From Saprospiraceae bacterium (GTDB lineage Bacteria > Bacteroidota > Bacteroidia > Bacteroidales > JAIPBB01), in NCBI GenBank assembly GCA_021739805.1, contig JAIPBB010000239.1, positions 1 through 8,500 of the forward strand: a DNA stretch of 8,500 bases. The letters run 5' to 3'. How positions within the stretch are numbered: the stretch's first letter is position 1; every line of letters starts with the position of its first letter. Shown in pieces: positions 1 through 6,252 of the stretch. The notes beneath the pieces are model-generated. The model was not told the origin of the DNA, did no database searches, and saw only the letters and a list, made by a program, of their open reading frames with translations. The translations under genes and the position numbers were made by a program.

Positions 1-57
1 TGGATTATAAAAAATTCTTTCTCCAACTTTTTTAGTTTTATAAAGAATGTTTTCCAT
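1..57 (-). CDS. Start of an unidentified gene (N-terminal 19 codons only)
   Basis: An ATG at 57-55 opens a frame that stays open to the window edge; the peptide begins MENILYKTKKVGERIFYNP. An earlier ATG about 40 bases upstream stops after three codons, so 57 is the best start. The gene sits 78 bases after the G^TT crossover point of the attC-like site at 129-321, where the first gene of the next cassette should begin. Nineteen residues are too few to name a family. The call rests on position, orientation and the open frame, so it is tentative. Confidence 0.4.
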   Translation of the reverse strand, partial: MENILYKTKKVGERIFYNP

Positions 58-128
58 TTGATTTAGTTCCTATTTCTGTTGGTTTAGAAAGTTATTATTT
101 AGTTTATCATTCTGGAATTTAAAATTTT

Positions 129-321
129 GCATAACGGTTTATGTAAGTGGAGTGCGGGATTAAAAGTGATGAACTTTCAAAACCGCACGGAGCCAATTCG
201 TTTATTCATATTTTCTTTTTTTAAGCCAATCGTCAAAGACGAATTGGCGGTGTTGCAACGAAGAACTGTGGTTGAATTACCCGCTGAAACCCGCATTACA
301 TTTACATTTTGTTATGGGCTG
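129..321 (-). repeat. attC-like recombination site 1 (191-bp imperfect palindrome)
   Basis: The outer arms are GCATAACGG at 129-137 and GTTATGGGC at 311-319. On the coding strand the site runs from GCCCATAACA (R'' position) to CCGTTATGC (R' position). Inner arms also pair: TGCGGG near 153-158 with CCCGCA near 290-295, and GCCAATTCGT (192-201) with ACGAATTGGC (239-248). The R'' end begins 6 bases after the TAA of the lipoprotein gene, typical for a cassette attC. Its R'' matches the R' of site 2 over nine bases (GTTATGGGC), so it is the downstream end of cassette 1. The expected crossover is between 135 and 134. It is the longest of the four sites because of the extra hairpin in its middle. 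Confidence 0.75.
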
Positions 322-1558
322 AATTTTATCTTAAGTTTTTTTCAATTTCATTTAATAATTCATTTTTTATAAATCCATTACGTGCATATACAAATTTCCC
401 GTCTTTTATTAAAAAGACTGAAGGACCTGCTGAAACACCATAATTGGAGGCAACTTCTTTTGCAGAATAAAGTGAAGGATATTCCATTTTCATTTTTTTA
501 ATATAATCTGCCAATCCTGTACTATCCGATTTTGTAAATTCTATTCCATAAACTTTGAGACCTTTGTTTTTAAATCTTTGATGAATTTCATTTATCTCGG
601 GAATGGCAAGTACGCAACCTGTGCAATAAGGGAACCAGAATTCTAACATAATCAGGTTGGCATCTATTTGTGAAAGGGTTAAAGAATCTCCTGTCATTGA
701 GGGCAATGTCCAATCTAATGCCTTAACACCTACATAAGAATTGCCTCTAAGTATATTTTCATTCATAGAAACAAGTTGATATTCTTCAAATGTATATTTT
801 TTGTAATCCGACTTTTGTAATGAATAGTCAAATAAGGAATCATTTATTGTTACGAACGGGTTTATTTTATTGTATGTCATAACCCAAATGGGTGAGTTTT
901 TTTCAAAAAGACTTATGAATTGCTTCGGTAATAAATCCTTTTTATCAATGAATAAATTATAATTACGTATGGTATTTTCTTTTTGAACAATATTCCCAAA
1001 CATATCTATACTTTTTCCATACATTAAAATATCAAATCCTATGCAATCTGTATTTTCGATAATTGTATCCGCCATGCGGTTAAATATAACTGCAGTATCG
1101 TTTAGCATTTGTGGCAATAAATCTCGTAATTGTTTAATTGAGAAAATAGAAATTATGATTCCTTCCAAATCCTCCTTCGAATGTACAGGAGTAAAAACCA
1201 GTTGTTTTTTTTCTTTAATTGTATAAAAGGATGTTAATCCATTGAATCCCATTTCCCCATAATTACTCGATAAATTGTATCGTGCGCCAAAAATTGAATC
1301 CTTACCTATGAAATCAAAAACTGCAATTAAAGAATCACTTATTCCTAACTCACCTGTCATGAAATTATAATTTTTATAGTCATACTTATATTGAACAGAT
1401 GTAAAGTCTTGTAACTTTTTATTTGTCTTTGAAAGAATATCAAGGACTGGATTAGAGCAACTATTAAATAAAATACCTAATAGAAAAAGTAAATAAGTTG
1501 ATATCGTTTTCATCGGTTTATATTTTGTTCGTGTTCTGGTTTTTAATTTTGCCCATAA
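135..1558 (-). mobile_element. Integron-like gene cassette 1 (1,424 bp, one gene)
   Basis: The cassette is bounded by the predicted G^TT crossover points of site 2 (start, coding strand) and site 1 (end). The start TTATGGGC and the R'' complement of site 1 share GTTATGGGC, as expected for a circle that closed on itself and then inserted. It carries one lipoprotein gene. The gene starts 45 bases after the boundary and stops 6 bases before the attC-like site, so there is little room for its own promoter. I saw no Bacteroidota-type TAnnTTTG motif in that leader; expression probably depends on read-through. Confidence 0.7.
326..1513 (-). CDS. TlpA/ResA-like thioredoxin-fold lipoprotein (thiol-disulfide oxidoreductase)
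   Basis: This 395-aa protein has a short charged N-terminus, a hydrophobic stretch at residues 7-16 and Cys19 in LFNSC, a relaxed lipobox. It should therefore be a lipoprotein of the cell envelope. Residues about 25-270 form a region rich in beta-strand-type sequence that I cannot name. The C-terminal 120 residues are a thioredoxin-fold domain of the AhpC/TSA-redoxin type. It has FWFPYCTGC with the redox pair Cys297/Cys300, then VYGIEF, and SAGPSVFLIKDGK with a likely cis-proline at 364. Related TlpA/ResA proteins reduce or exchange disulfides in extracytoplasmic proteins; the substrate here is unknown. The N-terminal domain with a C-terminal TlpA domain is common in Bacteroidota. It is the only gene of cassette 1. 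The ATG at 1513 sits just after the signal-less leader and gives a complete signal peptide. Confidence 0.88.
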   Translation of the reverse strand: MKTISTYLLFLLGILFNSCSNPVLDILSKTNKKLQDFTSVQYKYDYKNYNFMTGELGISDSLIAVFDFIGKDSIFGARYNLSSNYGEMGFNGLTSFYTIKEKKQLVFTPVHSKEDLEGIIISIFSIKQLRDLLPQMLNDTAVIFNRMADTIIENTDCIGFDILMYGKSIDMFGNIVQKENTIRNYNLFIDKKDLLPKQFISLFEKNSPIWVMTYNKINPFVTINDSLFDYSLQKSDYKKYTFEEYQLVSMNENILRGNSYVGVKALDWTLPSMTGDSLTLSQIDANLIMLEFWFPYCTGCVLAIPEINEIHQRFKNKGLKVYGIEFTKSDSTGLADYIKKMKMEYPSLYSAKEVASNYGVSAGPSVFLIKDGKFVYARNGFIKNELLNEIEKNLR

Positions 1559-1693
1559 CGGTCGGCGGTATGTTTTTGTTGCCGATTTCGGAGCACGTCA
1601 CTGTCAAACCACGATGAAGTTTGAAGCGAGCTACAACCGTTGATTTCAGCACTATCTCGGCAATAAAATATACCGCATGTTAGCAACTGGGCG
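1551..1693 (-). repeat. attC-like recombination site 2 (about 142-bp imperfect palindrome)
   Basis: The plus strand opens with GCCCATAACGG (1551-1561) and closes with GTTAGCAACTGGGC (1679-1692). On the coding strand R'' reads GCTAACA and R' reads CCGTTATGGGC. The arms pair well: GCGGTATGTTTTTGTTGCCG near 1565-1584 matches the complement of the segment 1656-1675. Near the apex a small stem TCAAAC (1604-1609)/GTTTGA (1619-1624) is possible. R'' matches the R' of site 3 over nine bases (GTTAGCAAC), so the site body belongs to cassette 2. R' matches the R'' of site 1, marking the start of cassette 1. The two ends of this site share only GTTA. Confidence 0.77.
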
Positions 1694-1806
1694 TTCTTGT
1701 CTGTCAATGGTTTGAGATATATTTCCAATTCTGTCATTCCTTATTTTTCTGTCTTAAAGATTTAGTTTTTTAGTGTCGGCAAAGTCAGGGCTGGCAAAAT
1801 AGACAA

Positions 1807-1870
1807 GCTCTTTGGCAGGTTTTGGTTTTAGCGTTGGCTGGTGCGACCTGACAATGTGCTTGGCTATGTG
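1807..1870. repeat. Non-coding repeat block A, related to block B at 5387-5450
   Basis: Both blocks share, in the same orientation and order, GCTCTTTG (1807-1814), AGCGTTGGCTGGTG (1830-1843; 13 of 14 bases equal) and CAATGTGC (1852-1859). Block A lies between the stop of the beta-CASP gene and site 2; block B lies in the leader of the same operon, so the pair brackets the four genes. On the minus strand a 43-codon frame (1754-1885) runs through block A. A 42-codon frame through block B is in the matching phase, with shared residues HIA and H(Q/E)PTL. It may be a decayed coding remnant or a common intergenic element; I cannot decide. Confidence 0.5.
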
Positions 1871-1889
1871 CTGTAGGTTTTTCATTTCA

Positions 1890-3194
1890 TTATATTTCTT
1901 TTGTTTCTCCATCGTTCATTTCAACTATTGGTGTTGTAAAAATCCTGTCATATTCGCTTCCGCTAAAAGTATGAATTGGAACAATATTTTTTGGTTTTAT
2001 TGCTTCAACCATTTGTTTTAATGTTTCTGTGTCTGCGTGTCCGCTTGTATGAATTTTATGTATTGTGAAATTGCGATTTGTCAAATAGTCAAGGAATTTC
2101 TTTGTATCTGATTTTTGCAAATACCCTTCCCACATTGAATATATTAGGTTTCCGCCATCAATTTCATTTATATTTTCTATGTCTTTTTGCATTGATGGTC
2201 TTACAATCATTACAATCTTGTCAGCCTGATTACTAATTTCTTCTTTAGTGATTTTGTAATTTTTGAATTGATACAGAATTTGTTCGTGTCCTTCATTTTT
2301 CAACCGTCTGCTTGTGTAATAAGGAAACATTACTTTCAAATTTTCAAACTCTTTTGAGGGGAAAGGTATTTTAGCAAATTTTGATAATTCTTTCAAAATC
2401 GTTGCTACATAAACATCAACGACAAAAATTTTATTGGTTCTTATACAAGCCCTATAAATAGAGACAATTCTATCAATGTTTTGTCCTGACGTGTATATTA
2501 AATTGATTTTATTTTGCTGTTGAAAGACTTCCATTAAGTCATTCTCAATTTCTGTTTCTGTCTTAAACGGTTTGCTTTCTCTACCAATGGTTGTGCCTTC
2601 AAGAAGCAAATAATCCACATTCTGAGGTGCATTGTGCGTAAACCATTTAAAAGCGTTTGCTTTTCTGCCGTGGTTTCTAAAATCACCTGAATAAAATATG
2701 CTTTTACCTTCCGCTTCAACTAAAAATGAATACGCATCAAAAGCGGAATGGTCAGCCCAATAAGGCGTAATTGAAAAGTCGCCAATTTGAAAAACCTTTT
2801 CTTTTTCAAAGTAGTTAGCATTTTCAATGATTATTTCTTGTGGAGTAAATAAACTATTGAGTTCAATTATTTTATGTGTTGCTTCACCCAAAAAATGTTT
2901 TACTTTTTTATCAATGAAATTGCTTAGTCCGTAATGGTCTTGATGTGGATGCGATATAATTACACCATCAATCAATTTGTCAGTTTCGTTATAAAGCCCT
3001 TTAATATCAGGCAAAACACCGTGTTCAATTAATTCTTGGGGGTTTAACTCTTTGAATTTGCTGAAATCAAATTCTTTTCCATCTTTTTCAACTAATGGCA
3101 TACCAAAGTCAAGCAATATCCTTGTGTTTTCAGTCCAGACTTCAACACACGAACCGCCAATTTCTTTTGTACCACGATGGATTTTAAATTTCAT
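1890..3194 (-). CDS. Metallo-beta-lactamase/beta-CASP hydrolase, RNase J-like
   Basis: This 434-aa protein has the full metallo-beta-lactamase core. The zinc motif is SHPHQDH (His82, His84, Asp86, His87), followed by His149 in ADHSAF and Asp171 in SGDFRNHG. A beta-CASP insertion follows: Glu199 in LLLEGTT is motif A, HTSGHA (His382-His386) motif B, and His408 in PIHTF motif C. Proteins of this architecture (RNase J, CPSF-73, archaeal aCPSF) are zinc-dependent endo- or 5'-exonucleases acting on RNA or single-stranded DNA. The protein is shorter than housekeeping RNase J (about 550 aa) and lacks room for its C-terminal domain. It is the last gene of the operon, starting 3 bases after the stop of the PD-(D/E)XK gene. 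This suggests the two nuclease-like proteins act in one pathway. The fold is certain; the substrate is not known. Confidence 0.9.
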   Translation of the reverse strand: MKFKIHRGTKEIGGSCVEVWTENTRILLDFGMPLVEKDGKEFDFSKFKELNPQELIEHGVLPDIKGLYNETDKLIDGVIISHPHQDHYGLSNFIDKKVKHFLGEATHKIIELNSLFTPQEIIIENANYFEKEKVFQIGDFSITPYWADHSAFDAYSFLVEAEGKSIFYSGDFRNHGRKANAFKWFTHNAPQNVDYLLLEGTTIGRESKPFKTETEIENDLMEVFQQQNKINLIYTSGQNIDRIVSIYRACIRTNKIFVVDVYVATILKELSKFAKIPFPSKEFENLKVMFPYYTSRRLKNEGHEQILYQFKNYKITKEEISNQADKIVMIVRPSMQKDIENINEIDGGNLIYSMWEGYLQKSDTKKFLDYLTNRNFTIHKIHTSGHADTETLKQMVEAIKPKNIVPIHTFSGSEYDRIFTTPIVEMNDGETKEI

Positions 3195-3197
3195 AAA

Positions 3198-4172
3198 TTA
3201 CCATTTTGATAAACCGTTTTTCATAGTGAAATTGAATGTTTGAATATTGTTCAAGAAACTTGAACCGAGTTGTTTTCTCGTAAACTGTAGAATTTCATCA
3301 AACTTTGTCTTTGCCGAACTTTTGTAATTAAATTCCGAGATAATCAAGACAGGAATTATATCCTTGATGCAATTGGGCTTTTTCCAATACAGATTTATTA
3401 AACCGATTTTTTGTTTCTGTTCCAGCATTTCAAACACTGCAAATTCCAAATCCTTTTGTGGAAAACTTGTAAAAATATCGTTGTACATTCCTACTTGCAA
3501 CGGACTGAGATAAATTCCAGAGGTGTTTGTTCCGTGCTTATATTCAATCAATAAAATATTACCGTCTTTGTCTAATGCCAAAAAATCAAGTTCGTTACCA
3601 ATTGCCTTTTTTCCTAAGTCTCTTCCGTATCGTTCAGGATTGAGGAGTGAAATTTCCCTTTGCAACTGTTTGTATTTTTGTTGAATGCTCCCCAATAAAT
3701 TATTTTTTTCTGCTTGGTTGGAATAGCCGATTACTGCTTCTTTGTCAATAATAACAAAATCAGTATTAGGGCTACCACAAATCCCGTATATTTTTGATAA
3801 TTCATTTTGATAGTAGCCTTCTTTTTTGTTTTTATAGTACCTATCAAATTGGCTGTTCTGTTCAATTTGCGTAATTAAATTATCAATATCATTTTGAAAA
3901 TTTTCATTTACACTTTTCTGACCATAAAGATTTGGTGATATGTTTTTATATTTATCGTCAGCATCAATGAAAACAGCAGTTTTGTTTATTGGTAAAACGG
4001 AAATAATTCTTGTAAGACCCCGATAAATTGATACCCATTCCTTTGAATTATTTTTACCAATTAAAAAATCTAATTCCTTATGGTTTTTGACGAAGTCAAA
4101 TAACCACCGTAATTCACCGCCAGTTTCTAATAAACTTGCAAGTCCTTTTGATATGGTTCTATTATAATACAT
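3198..4172 (-). CDS. PD-(D/E)XK nuclease-like protein
   Basis: This 324-aa protein has a good candidate PD-(D/E)XK core near residues 190-235. Asp196 is in NELDFLALDKDG, Glu210 and Lys212 are in LLIEYKHG, and Gln226 is in the following SPLQVGMYNDIF helix, where many members of the superfamily have a conserved Gln. The spacing (Asp, 13 residues, E-x-K) is typical. Residues 1-180 are mixed alpha/beta and not recognised. The C-terminal residues 250-320 are predicted alpha/beta. The active-site set looks intact, so DNA or RNA cleavage is a fair inference. Its start overlaps the previous gene by 11 bases and the next gene begins 3 bases after its stop. It could be a cassette- or defence-associated endonuclease; the partner proteins are the two membrane proteins upstream. 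Confidence 0.75.
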   Translation of the reverse strand: MYYNRTISKGLASLLETGGELRWLFDFVKNHKELDFLIGKNNSKEWVSIYRGLTRIISVLPINKTAVFIDADDKYKNISPNLYGQKSVNENFQNDIDNLITQIEQNSQFDRYYKNKKEGYYQNELSKIYGICGSPNTDFVIIDKEAVIGYSNQAEKNNLLGSIQQKYKQLQREISLLNPERYGRDLGKKAIGNELDFLALDKDGNILLIEYKHGTNTSGIYLSPLQVGMYNDIFTSFPQKDLEFAVFEMLEQKQKIGLINLYWKKPNCIKDIIPVLIISEFNYKSSAKTKFDEILQFTRKQLGSSFLNNIQTFNFTMKNGLSKW

Positions 4173-4647
4173 TCTCTTGTTTTTTAAATGACCAAACTCG
4201 ATTTTTTACAAGTCCAAAGAGTATCGGGGCTAAAAAAATCATAACTATTCCGGCAATTCCCTTGCTTTGTCTTCGGTTCTTGCCACTTGGCGAAATTAGA
4301 TTGACAAGGTATATTGCAAAGATAACTCCCAAAGGAATTTTTGTGATTAACGCCAACAAAGTTTTAAAAATGTTTCTGTTGTCAATAAATGTTGTTACGA
4401 TAATCCATAAGAGCAAAAGCCCTTCAATTCCGAAAAAAATGTTTTGCAAAATGCGATTATCAATTTTGTCGCCCAAAATATAGAACAAACCAAGCGGGGC
4501 GAGTACAAGCATAAAAACTTTTGTCAAGTCGGCAAAATCCCGATAAACTGTTATTGTTTTTGTAAAACCCAGTATTATTCCGAGAAGCAAAATGCCAACG
4601 CTTCCGTATATATAATATTCGTTTGGTATTGTTTTTAGGTATTCCAT
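4162..4647 (-). CDS. Small multi-pass membrane protein of unknown function
   Basis: This 161-aa protein is mostly hydrophobic. Likely membrane helices lie at about residues 12-28, 43-59, 68-88, 94-118 and 130-148. Short charged loops sit between them (KIDNR near 61-65; GKNRRQSKG near 122-130), and the C-terminal tail is basic. I do not recognise a family and see no catalytic motif. The ATG at 4647 directly follows the TAA of the upstream gene (TAAATG), and its own stop overlaps the nuclease gene by 11 bases, so the four products are probably made together. A role as membrane anchor, sensor or pore for the operon is possible but unproven. Confidence 0.8.
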   Translation of the reverse strand: MEYLKTIPNEYYIYGSVGILLLGIILGFTKTITVYRDFADLTKVFMLVLAPLGLFYILGDKIDNRILQNIFFGIEGLLLLWIIVTTFIDNRNIFKTLLALITKIPLGVIFAIYLVNLISPSGKNRRQSKGIAGIVMIFLAPILFGLVKNRVWSFKKQENVL

Positions 4648-5328
4648 TTACTTTTTATGACTTTTAATTTTTGAAATTGCTAATTCTGTGCATTCGGTAA
4701 GTGCTTTTGTAAATTTCTTCTTTCCCATTTTTTCTTCGTTGAAATCTATGATGATTGCAGTATCTTCTTTTGAGTTCGGTAGAATTTCAAAATAGCCAGC
4801 ATATTTTCTTTGTATTAATTCGGAAACTGAACTAAAAACTTCTGTTTGAATTATCTTGATTTCTTCTGGTGTTGCCTGTTCTGATGAATAATTCAAGCCA
4901 TAAACCAACGTGCCTTTTTGGATATAAATTGCTAAAACTCCTTCTTCAAGCGGTTGAATTGGGATTAGTTTGGCTCGTAATTTTGATTTTGGGTCGGTAT
5001 TCGTAACAAATAAATATTCTAAACCTTGGCCTTTTTCAGGGTCATAATTTTCTCTGTTATATCTTGGTCCCATTAAAAAGTCTTCGTTCTTTTTTTGAAT
5101 AAACATTAATGCTTCTTTTCCAATTTGACTAAAACTTTTATTCTCCTTTTTAATAGTTGTCGCAACGAGTAAAACCAATACAGGAATAGCAACCTGAGTA
5201 AAATTCACAATGGAACCTAATAATTCGTTTGTGTCGAAATTGCTATTTATTAAAAGTCCAATAATCGCAAGGACACTCATAATTCCGAGTGCAATTGATA
5301 ACATTTCATTTATTCTATCTTTATTCAT
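4648..5328 (-). CDS. Two-helix membrane protein with a cytosolic domain, unknown family
   Basis: This 226-aa protein is the first gene of the four-gene operon. Two hydrophobic helices at about residues 9-28 and 38-59 are joined by a short loop (NSNFDTNE). They are followed by lysine-rich sequence and a soluble alpha/beta domain (about 65-222) that should lie in the cytoplasm by the positive-inside rule. Features in the domain include MGPRYNREN (86-94), LEYLFVTNTDPKSKLRAKL and an EGVLAIYIQKGTLVYGL strand region. I do not recognise it. The ATG at 5328 follows an A-rich leader with no clear ribosome binding site. Small two-helix proteins with a cytosolic domain occur as sensors or effectors in several defence operons. 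The analogy is only in topology. Confidence 0.8.
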   Translation of the reverse strand: MNKDRINEMLSIALGIMSVLAIIGLLINSNFDTNELLGSIVNFTQVAIPVLVLLVATTIKKENKSFSQIGKEALMFIQKKNEDFLMGPRYNRENYDPEKGQGLEYLFVTNTDPKSKLRAKLIPIQPLEEGVLAIYIQKGTLVYGLNYSSEQATPEEIKIIQTEVFSSVSELIQRKYAGYFEILPNSKEDTAIIIDFNEEKMGKKKFTKALTECTELAISKIKSHKK

Positions 5329-5386
5329 ACTTTTTATTTTTTAGATTTCAAACTCTATTATTCTAATTCGTGGGTCGGAAGATTTG

Positions 5387-5450
5387 GCTCTTTGACTTTT
5401 GCGAAGCGTTGGCTCGTGTGTCGGGCAAAAGGCAATGTGCCAAATGTGTG
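5387..5450. repeat. Non-coding repeat block B in the leader of the four-gene operon
   Basis: This is the partner of block A (1807-1870), sharing GCTCTTTG (5387-5394), AGCGTTGGCTCGTG (5405-5418) and CAATGTGC (5433-5440). It lies within the 242-base non-coding stretch 5329-5570 between the first gene of cassette 2 and site 3. The same stretch holds AAAAAACTAAATCTTT (5484-5499), whose exact reverse complement is at 1756-1771 at the other end of the cassette. I saw no convincing promoter. The nearest is TAGAGTTTG just upstream of the gene, one base too long in its spacer to fit TAnnTTTG, and it has no TTTG at about -33. Confidence 0.5.
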
Positions 5451-5570
5451 TCGGCTTTCCGCTTTTCATTTATGCGGGTCGGCAAAAAACTAAATCTTTT
5501 GTCTTTTTCATTCTCAAACCATTTCATTTCTGTCGTCATTGTCTCGGTGTCGGTTTTTTTCTTCGCCTTG

Positions 5571-5708
5571 TTGCTAACGTTTTGCCCATATGGCCCGTAG
5601 CCGTTTCTTTACTCTGATGTTCATTGATGTTCGACATGCTCAAATTTGCAATTCTTTGTCTTGATGACCCTTAAGCCGGCTATGGGCTATTATGGGCTGT
5701 TGTGGGTA
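5571..5708 (-). repeat. attC-like recombination site 3 (138-bp imperfect palindrome)
   Basis: The plus strand opens with TTGCTAACGT (5571-5580) and closes with GTTGTGGGTA (5699-5708). On the coding strand R'' is CCACAACA and R' is AACGTTAGCAAC. The inner arms GCCCATA-TGGCCCGTAGCCG (5584-5603) and the complement of 5677-5698 pair with one inserted base and two mismatches. The right arm has a ten-base direct repeat (TATGGGCT at 5681 and 5691); the middle has another (TGATGTTC at 5615 and 5625). Its R'' matches the R' of site 4 over ten bases; its R' matches the R'' of site 2 over nine. Its own two ends share only GTT, so it was built by cassette joining and not as one palindrome. Confidence 0.77.
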
Positions 5709-5733
5709 TGTGGTTTTCTTATATCATTCTTAT

Positions 5734-6075
5734 TTAAGCGAAAATGATTCCTTTACCTCTTTTTGAAGAATTGTACTCCAAAAGAATTTCTTTTACCCTT
5801 TTAGTGTCTGATTTTCTTAAACCGAATGCTGAAATTGTTCCACCCATTATTTTGATATGAATGTCAGCACCAAACATATGTTGGTCAATTTTAATGCTCC
5901 TAATAAATCGAAACGATAATGTCTGTTCGTCTTTTCCAACGAGGTGCCAATTCCTTTTTTTAACTGTTATTGTTTCTTCGACGGAGTCAACAATTATTGT
6001 CCAGGGATTTACAACATGCTCAGGCATTCCATTGAAAATAAGAGCATCTGGTGCAGAAGTTGCTTCAAATCTCAT
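5734..6075 (-). CDS. Small PH-like domain protein
   Basis: This 113-aa protein has a run of predicted beta-strands: TIIVDSVEETITVKK, WHLVGKDEQTLSFRFIRSIKID, ADIHIKIMG and GTISAFGL. A final amphipathic helix (SDTKRVKEILLEYN, residues 89-102) completes the layout of a bacterial pleckstrin-homology-like (bPH) domain. There is no signal peptide or membrane helix. Bacterial PH-like proteins usually mediate protein or lipid binding and are not enzymes. Its ATG overlaps the TGA of the zinc-protein gene by four bases (ATGA), so the two are translationally coupled and may act as a pair. The fold call is by pattern and length only. Confidence 0.6.
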   Translation of the reverse strand: MRFEATSAPDALIFNGMPEHVVNPWTIIVDSVEETITVKKRNWHLVGKDEQTLSFRFIRSIKIDQHMFGADIHIKIMGGTISAFGLRKSDTKRVKEILLEYNSSKRGKGIIFA

Positions 6076-6245
6076 GGCTGAATGACAATTAATTCTTTAC
6101 CACATTTTGGACACTTGTCGGAGGTGAACAATCCTCCAGCTTTGCAATTTCTACAGATAACCCCATGGCGGGTACATCTATACCAATTCAATAAACTAAT
6201 CGGTGATTTTTTCTTTTTACAAATTGAACAGGTTAATCTTCCCAT
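6072..6245 (-). CDS. 57-aa RING/treble-clef-like zinc-binding protein
   Basis: The ATG at 6245 opens a 57-codon frame ending in TGA at 6072. It is below a 60-codon cut-off but well supported: it begins 7 bases after the upstream gene and overlaps the next gene by ATGA. Zinc ligands are Cys6, Cys9, Cys24, His27, Cys31, Cys34, Cys45 and Cys48. The spacing C-x2-C-x14-C-x2-H-x3-C-x2-C-x10-C-x2-C fits the C3HC4 RING consensus and also resembles FYVE-type or paired zinc-ribbon folds. The last pair is in CPKCGKEL, a zinc-ribbon-like knuckle. Function is unknown. RING folds often bind ubiquitin-like conjugating enzymes, but no E1, E2 or ubiquitin-like protein is in the window, so an E3 role is only a possibility. 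A simple structural or nucleic-acid-binding zinc protein is as likely. Confidence 0.78.
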   Translation of the reverse strand: MGRLTCSICKKKKSPISLLNWYRCTRHGVICRNCKAGGLFTSDKCPKCGKELIVIQP

Positions 6246-6252
6246 TGGATTA

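Larger units (their letters stand above)
1559..5577 (-). mobile_element. Integron-like gene cassette 2 (4,019 bp, four-gene operon)
   Basis: The cassette is delimited by the crossover points of site 3 (5' end, TTAGCAAC) and site 2 (3' end, whose R'' complement is GTTAGCAAC). It contains four co-oriented genes: a two-helix membrane protein, a multi-helix membrane protein, a PD-(D/E)XK protein and a beta-CASP hydrolase. Their spacing is 0, -11 and 3 bases, so they are a single transcriptional and probably translationally coupled unit. The 249-base leader (5329-5577) is long enough for a promoter, although I found no convincing one. Classical cassettes usually carry one gene in under about 1 kb, so four genes in 4 kb is unusual. 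Confidence 0.68.

Noticed and set aside
129..321. Reading the palindromes as insertion-sequence terminal repeats, MITEs or simple terminators
   Set aside because: The bodies contain no transposase and no target-site duplication was seen. The end matching is between different palindromes across the genes, which an IS or terminator model does not predict. They may still act as terminators.
127..372. An 81-codon plus-strand frame
   Set aside because: It starts at a TTG inside site 1 and runs into the antisense of the lipoprotein gene; it is explained by the palindrome.
1543..1737. A 64-codon minus-strand frame preceded by AAGGA
   Set aside because: It runs straight through the palindrome of site 2. 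Most of its codons are attC arm sequence, and no part looks like a conserved protein.
1754..1885. A 43-codon minus-strand frame just after the beta-CASP gene
   Set aside because: It coincides with repeat block A. It is kept as part of that observation but not called a gene, because length and composition do not separate it from chance.
5329..5360. A Bacteroidota -7 promoter box (TAnnTTTG) upstream of the four-gene operon
   Set aside because: The closest sequence is TAGAGTTTG, with a three-base instead of two-base spacer, and no matching -33 TTTG was found.
5346..5542. A 57-codon minus-strand frame (starting MTTEMKWFENEKDKR) and a 42-codon frame in another phase, in the operon leader
   Set aside because: Both cross repeat block B in different frames and neither resembles a known protein. 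Only one could be real and the sequence does not say which.
5370..5617. Two overlapping plus-strand frames of 72-76 codons
   Set aside because: They lie across repeat block B and the start of site 3, oppose the direction of all other genes, and have Phe/Cys-rich composition typical of antisense AT-rich sequence.
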